A stretch of 64,000 bases of DNA from Artemisia argyi (taxonomy: Eukaryota; Streptophyta; Magnoliopsida; Asterales; Asteraceae), in assembly GCA_030686995.1 (NCBI GenBank), contig CM060681.1, forward strand, positions 160,474,333 through 160,538,332, in the 5' to 3' direction. The notes below the pieces were generated by a model. That model saw only the letters and a list, made by a program, of their open reading frames with translations, was not told the origin of the DNA and did not search any database. How positions within the stretch are numbered: the stretch's first letter is position 1; every line of letters begins with the position of its first letter. A program made the position numbers and the translations under genes. Shown here piece after piece: positions 58,168 to 64,000 of the stretch.

Positions 58168-58500
58168 CTAGGATTTGTGATTTGAGATACATATGGAAAC
58201 GAGTATAAAAAGGGGATATGGGAAAACCAAAATACCTATGTTTAATGCAGGAAAGGAATGATGTTTCCCAGAGGTGGCTTGAACCTTTTCAACATCTTCA
58301 GGCCAATCATGATCCATTGGGACGAGCGTTTGCCAGGGATCAATGCTTATAACTCTTGACAGAACTATATACATGTTAGTCGCCAACAAAGACTAGCCAC
58401 AATGGAACATGATTGACTTTAAGAAATCTGCAAAATTTCATGATTGACCTGATCCAAATATCCCTTTGGAAAGTAGTCTGACCATGGATTTGTTTAAAAA
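58168..58500 (-). other. Open minus-strand stretch, possible exon
   Basis: Reads ..VISIDPWQTLVPMDHDWPED and VEKVQATSGKHHSFPALNI, composition like a real exon, but without a recognisable start, splice site or family. It lies between the small gene at 57776-58122 and the LTR at 58585. Confidence 0.2.
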
Positions 58501-58890
58501 AAATTAAAAAATATATTAAAATTTTAAAAAATATAGTGTAAATGAAATAAAAGATAATGTTGCAATTCAGGGTGTGTTTGAAACTGTAACACCTAAAATC
58601 TGAAAGCAAGTGAAATGACCAAAATGCCCCTACATGTTTAAAAATTTATTAAAAGCTTATTAAAGTACCAAATAAATCCTAAACTCCTAACAATGCATAA
58701 GTTATGATACCAAATATTTTTAACAATTTCATTTAACATTTATACAAGTGGAAAATTGCCAAAATACCCCTCATAGGGCCGAATGAAATAAAATGAATTT
58801 AAAAGAGAATTAAAATGATTTAAATTTGGTAAATAAGGAAGATAATCATCACAATTATTCTCCCAACCTAAATTTCGAAAATTCTGGTCT

Positions 58891-58905
58891 CCCCCCCCCC
58901 CCCCC
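58891..58905. repeat. Poly-C run, 15 C
   Basis: An uninterrupted C15, rare in plant nuclear DNA, in the 5' part of the LTR and followed by CTTATATCAC. Confidence 0.95.
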
Positions 58906-61029
58906 TTATATCACACGACATTCCATTTAAAACAGCCAAACCATATCTTTTCTCTTAAAAACCCTAAAACCGATTTTCATAACACACAAAGAAATTCTCC
59001 TAAGCCTCCATTCGACCACCCCATAATTCCTAAGCATTTTTCTGTGATCAAACAACATCCAAAGAGTCCTAGAAAAATACCCTTTTGAATTGTTGAAGCT
59101 TGGTTCGATCGTGGCACATTTTTCCTTTTGTCGAGCACTATAAACAAGGTAAATTCATTATGTTTCATACGACGTCTTATAAATTTATTTTCTATTTTTC
59201 CTGAGTTCCTTACATCATATATGATATTCGAAAAATGATTACAAGGTTTGTTGGTCGCGTTTGTTCTCGTGGGAATTTTTGGTGTCGTATTATCCAATTC
59301 AAGAGGTGTAATTCGTCCAGCCTATTCTATTTGTTCCAGATCTGGTCTGGTATTTTTCTCACGTCTCTTACATCATATAAGTCTCAAATAAAATGTTCTA
59401 ATCGATCCATGCATGCTCTATAACGTTTTGGTGAATTAAACCCTAAAAACGCAACAAAACTCTATATCATTGTATATGAATTTTCTGGATATGAATGATA
59501 ATTTTTATGAACTTAATATATTAGTTATGATCTCGTAAAAATATGGGTTTGAATTATAGAAGCTTAAATCTCGTGTTGTGATTTATTTTATAAATCGGCT
59601 AATTAAGAAAACAATGAAGAAAATAAAAGAAACCCTAAATCGAATTAGGGTTAGGGTTTTTATGTTTGGATCTGGTGATTAATGCATAATAATGATTGAG
59701 TAATGATTGTATAATGATGGCATAATGATTTTATGAAATTAGGGTTTGGTTTTGGTAACTTTATAATAAATCCGATTGGAAAATAAAGTACAAGGGTGTG
59801 TTTTGCCAACTTTGAAACATCTGGGATATTTTTTTGTAAGATCATATATATCAGTAGGAATATGGGAAAAATATAACTTGAGGGTTCTAAGTGTAAATAT
59901 TGCAAGAAATGAGTTAATTGTATTTAATTGGTGCGATTTGTGATTTATTTAAAGTAGAGGGACTAAAAGTGTAATTTCTGGAAACTTGGGACTGATTTGA
60001 GTAATAAAATATATTCAGGGGGTTTTGTGCTAATTTGGTAATTTAATGGCTTAATATGTAATTATTGATAATTAAAAGTTGAAATTGTAAGTTAAAGGGT
60101 TAAATATGTAACTTTGATAACTTGAAGGACTTAAAGTGTAAATTGTGAATACTTGAAGGTATATTAGTATAACATGATAAAATAAGGGATTATTATGTAA
60201 AATGGATAAGTTAAGGGTTTAATGTGTAACTTTGAATAATAAAAGGTTTAAAGTGTAATTTTGGAAAGTAAAGGGTTAAAATGTAAAGTTATGAAACCCT
60301 AAGGACCAAATGTGTAAATATGTTAAAAGATACTTTGATTCCATTAATAATGATTCAACTTTCTAATTATGGAAACTTTCTAAAAGTGGAAACTTACTAT
60401 TTATGGAAACCTGTTAAAAGTGGAAAGTCACTTTAAATGGAAAGTTACTAAAACTGGAAAGCCGACTAAAATGAGAAATCTGAATTGAATAAGTTATTAA
60501 TAATAAGCCGATCATTAATTCGTGTAGATTCGCTGAAGAAGGAGTTTTGCTTCCGACCTTTATGTTTTCTGTCATGTTTGCACTTGCGGTTTAAGGTACA
60601 GATATTCTGACCTTTCTCAAAAGGTTTCTCATGATCTCTTTCATATTCTGATCCGTTAGTTCCCGAATTGATGCCATTGCTATGATCCCCTTTACTTGAA
60701 CCTTCTCTGTTGATCCCACTTGATATGACCTCCGTTATGAACCTATGCTATGAAAACCTTCTTAATGATACCATGGAAATGTTTTGAGAAGAACTGATTT
60801 GAAAAGATGTTTATAAATGATGCTAAATTTCTTTTTAAAAGAAAGGTTATTTAACTTTCATGAACCCTATATTTTGAAAGACCATTTTTATGAAAACTGT
60901 TTTAAAAGATTATTTAAATTGGACTTTTAATAGAAACTTTTGAAACGGACTTTTGAACTGAACCATGAATTGATTTTTGAATATGAACCTTGACCTGATG
61001 AACTCTGAATGGACCTTGACTATTATTTC

Positions 61030-61530
61030 TGATATGATTTTGAGATGACTTTGAGATAAACCTTTGCTATATGACCTTTTGTATGACCTTGAGACCTGAC
61101 TCTTAGTTTGATACCCGAGCCATTTATGTTTCCCTACCTATGGAGGTACCATAGGCATGTCTGTGATGCACCGCTGGCATGACTCATGTGTGGGTGAGTG
61201 ATTTCTCACGCCGTCCCTTTTATGATTATCTGCCGGCTATTATGACTTTGAGTATATGACTTTGAGATTGACTTTGAGTAAGGGGCGTATGGATTGCAAT
61301 CCTAGATCTGATCTGTTTAGTGGATTTAACTATGACTTTGAGTTGACTTTGAGGTGACTGGTGCTGTGTGCAATACACGCCTTTCACAATTTCTGGGAGC
61401 TAGCTACTCCACCCATTTGATACATGAGGACACCCCTCATATTATCTGGTTGCCTGAGAGGTATCCCCTCTGATTGTGAGATTATGACTTTGAGAATTAT
61501 GACTTTGAGATTTATGACTTTGAGTTTCTG
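61030..61530. repeat. TGACTTTGAG-rich degenerate repeat
   Basis: TGACTTTGAG or a one-base variant occurs about a dozen times at irregular spacing in the 3' part of the LTR. Confidence 0.75.
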
Positions 61531-61954
61531 GGCTCGTGGTAGATGACTATCCTTTCTTCTTCTATTCCATTACTCTTTTATCTATTCCTTATTCTATTTC
61601 TCCAATGCACTATATTTCAGTTCTGTTTTATTATCATTGCTTTGTATATGTATCTGTTCACTGGGCTTTTTAAGCTCAGCCGCATTTCCTTTTCCTGCGG
61701 CAGGTTTTAGTAGGAAGCTGGGTTATGGGAAGAGAGTGTGATTGGACTTAGAAGACTATGCTTTGGACTAGAGACGATTAGATGAAGTTTCACTTTATTA
61801 GACATAGTATTTATTTCTTTGTAACCTTGTAGTTTCAGATTTTCATTTGTAACCCTGAATTTCGTTATATGTATGAATCATATGCTTGTGTTTGTTCTGA
61901 TATGTCACTGTAATGTAATACTTCTACCCTTATCGGGTTGGGGTGTTACAACTA

Positions 61955-61966
61955 TGGTATCAGAGA
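61955..61966 (+). promoter_or_regulatory. Primer-binding site, initiator-Met tRNA
   Basis: TGGTATCAGAGA, matching the plant initiator-methionine primer site TGGTATCAGAGC except for the last base, four bases after the LTR end at 61950. Confidence 0.8.
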
Positions 61967-64000
61967 CCAGGCTGCGATTCGTAATACATTTACCCTTGAC
62001 CTGTGAAGTTTGGACCCCTAAGTTTCCACTGTAGGCGCTCATAAGACAACCTTTGAAACTTTACATTAGGATTCCCCATAGGAACCCAAGTTATTACCGG
62101 TGAGGAATGGGTAGACTAAGACATTTATGTAAGTATCATTTGCTTCCGTATCACTCTGATCGTGCCTTTGCTCTTAGATAAGCCTTATAAGGACCTTTGT
62201 TTCAAAAGTTAGAAGTTTTGCAACTTAAGCTTAGTAACCAAGTAAGTTTGGAATACCTCGGGAGGCTACCTGGATACCTTACACATTTAAGTTTCACCTT
62301 TAGATTTTGATCTTCGCCTCCGATTTGTTTGATAAGCTGTTTGACACCTTTTCGCCCACATCGTAGGTCATTCAACCGCAATGTGTTCGACACATTCTGT
62401 GAATTCATTACTTATGATGAGTATGAATGTATCATCCGATACTACTTAACTCTGTATGATCCATTATTACTCCTATGAGAATTTTGGTAATTATGAACCA
62501 CGAATATGAGAAGTTTTGTTTCCTCTCTTTGAATGATGAACCTTGTTCTGCCAACCATTTCCTTTGGAAGGGTATGATGTAAATACTATCTCTATATGGA
62601 TTTGTTAACTAAGCATGATGATGCTGATGACTGAGATTCTGTAACTCTCATGATTGACAATTATACGATGTTCGTATTACCAATGATACACATCCTGCCT
62701 GCTACTTATGCTAAGAAGCTAAACGAAATTCCCACACATTGAACTGATCGTTTATCCATCCCAACATTTTGTTGAACCATGTACTTGACTCTGATATATG
62801 AACTATCTGTATGATTTGACGACTGTATTCACTCTATGAATCCTTTGACTTTGAGATGTCTGATTGTACGGTCTTTTGGACTGAATGGCTATTCGTGAAG
62901 ATACCATAGACTACCATATCTGAAATGTGACCTTAAAAATCTGCTTCACTCTATTTCATTATGATGACTCTCTACATCTGCTAAAATTTCTACCACTATG
63001 GAAACACCAACCCCGAACTCATGTGATTACCAAGTTGTCCTGAAAACCATTATTATCAACCCTTGGAAAGTTCTACTATTGGGAAATATTTTGTCATACG
63101 AAGATTTTCCGGTATTCTCTGATGAACCTTTTGGTACTCCTTCCTGCTAGGAAGTAGAGTGGGCATTTAACTGATCTCAGTTGAAGAAACCATGGTGCTC
63201 AATCATGCATCACGCAACACGTGAAGATTTCAGTTTGGGCATCAAGACAACCAGACCAAAGAAGACGAACCATTCAACACACAACCTGGAGTCGACAACA
63301 ACATCATGTACCTTAAAACCTGGAGCTATGTTAGAAGACCTGTCGAAAAAAACGCAGTCTTGTTTCTCTATTCATTTTAGTTGTACTAAGATGAATTGAG
63401 AGCAGAAGCAGACCTGCGGATGGAGGGATGCACAGTGATCGTGTCAGAGGCGGCCGTTACGATGCCACACTACCAAGAGGAGCTGCTGAAGACCGGAGGA
63501 ACCAGACTCGAATTTTAAGTTCTCTTAATCATGAGGTAAGACGGACAAGAATAAACCGACTACTCCAACTTGGAAGAAATTTTGAAATTTGTAAATGAGT
63601 GGACGGATTTGAAAGCGGACATTGTGTTTAGACGAGATGATGCTGTAAAGAATTGACGTTACTGATGACGTACCTTAATTTTGAATGACATTCTCGGATC
63701 TCCGTTACTTTTCGAGTAATTTCGTTCTCTTAGTTATGTTGTTTGATTTTGGTGACGACCTCTGAGACTATAGGTGGACTAGGTGGATTTAAATAAGTTT
63801 GGGTGTTCACGACTTGAGATAAAGTATGATCATCATGAGGGCATATGTATATGATGCCAGTATTATGACGCCTGGCCAACGTGATAATACTTACATCATA
63901 TAACGTGCACTTATGGTGGGCATGTGATATTTCGAGGAGTGCCTTAGAAGCTTTAGAATTCTGGCATCTGATCAAGATCATCTGAGTTTAGTGAGACTTT
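61967..64000 (+). other. Start of the internal region of the Ty3-type element, no intact gag
   Basis: About 2 kb downstream of the primer-binding site, where a leader and gag are expected. Only short ORFs exist (for example 63181-63399, 72 codons, K/T/S-rich), none with a zinc knuckle or capsid feature. Gag is therefore absent, badly decayed or beyond the right edge together with pol. Confidence 0.5.

Larger units (their letters stand above)
58585..61950 (+). repeat. 5' LTR of a Ty3-type element, 3,366 bp
   Basis: Starts TGTAACACC and ends GGTGTTACA, a perfect 9-bp terminal inverted repeat, and is followed four bases later by the primer-binding site. LTRs of 2-4 kb with these ends are usual in the Tekay/Del lineage. 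Inside: a run of 15 C (58891-58905), degenerate units around AAAGTGTAA (about 59950-60300) and many copies of TGACTTTGAG (about 61030-61530). No ORF is credible. Confidence 0.8.

Overview
The window is plant nuclear DNA, probably from a member of the daisy family (Asteraceae). The case rests on the repeat content: Tat-lineage Ty3/gypsy pol with a second, archaic RNase H, plant L1 LINEs with a zf-RVT tail, Stowaway and hAT-like MITEs, tRNA-related SINEs, and a pseudogene (54.6-57.2 kb) of a repeat-borne protein family that I know mainly from Tanacetum-type genomes. The family assignment is inference. There are no rRNA, tRNA, CRISPR or bacterial features. Most of the window is a mosaic of nested or decayed mobile elements. 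Only two small single-exon host genes look intact.

Layout. 1-4.4 kb: minus-strand retroelement sequence with two small ORFs, a tRNA-Asp-type primer-binding site, an LTR carrying a TATA box and a cluster of TGACG palindromes, and several polypurine-like tracts. 4.4-12.0 kb: the 3' part of a decayed plus-strand Tat-lineage element (protease, RT, RNase H, archaic RNase H, integrase), then a spliced antisense extra gene, a polypurine tract and the 3' LTR. 12.0-13.8 kb: the 3' part of another LTR, apparently the site the Tat element entered. 13.8-22.2 kb: mostly non-coding, with an unrecognised gene remnant, two related miRNA-like hairpins, a complete SINE with a 14-bp target-site duplication (TSD) and a 5S-rRNA-like segment, and local duplications. 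22.2-26.8 kb: a minus-strand L1 LINE whose ORF2 stays open except where a 789-bp solo LTR sits in it. 28-36 kb: MITE and SINE remnants and a Helitron-like region with gene fragments from several sources. 38.3-51.3 kb: two paralogous 70-residue genes in the same orientation, with an 8.0-kb LTR element between them that has apparently identical LTRs, a 5-bp TSD and no coding capacity; it belongs to the same family as the solo LTR in the LINE. 52-58.5 kb: a Stowaway MITE, a dimeric SINE, a dense GTCAC/GTGAC array and the many-times-broken pseudogene. 58.6-64 kb: a 3.37-kb 5' LTR with an initiator-Met primer-binding site and the start of its internal region, which runs off the right edge.

How it fits together. 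This is a record of insertion into insertion: minus-strand retroelement in Tat element in older LTR on the left, and solo LTR in LINE in the middle. The non-coding 8-kb element must have used proteins supplied in trans. The 70-residue gene pair is probably an old local duplication, since both copies keep a TTTATAGGCA core-promoter block about 450-550 bp upstream of the start codon. Many inactivating changes look like methylation-driven C-to-T decay.
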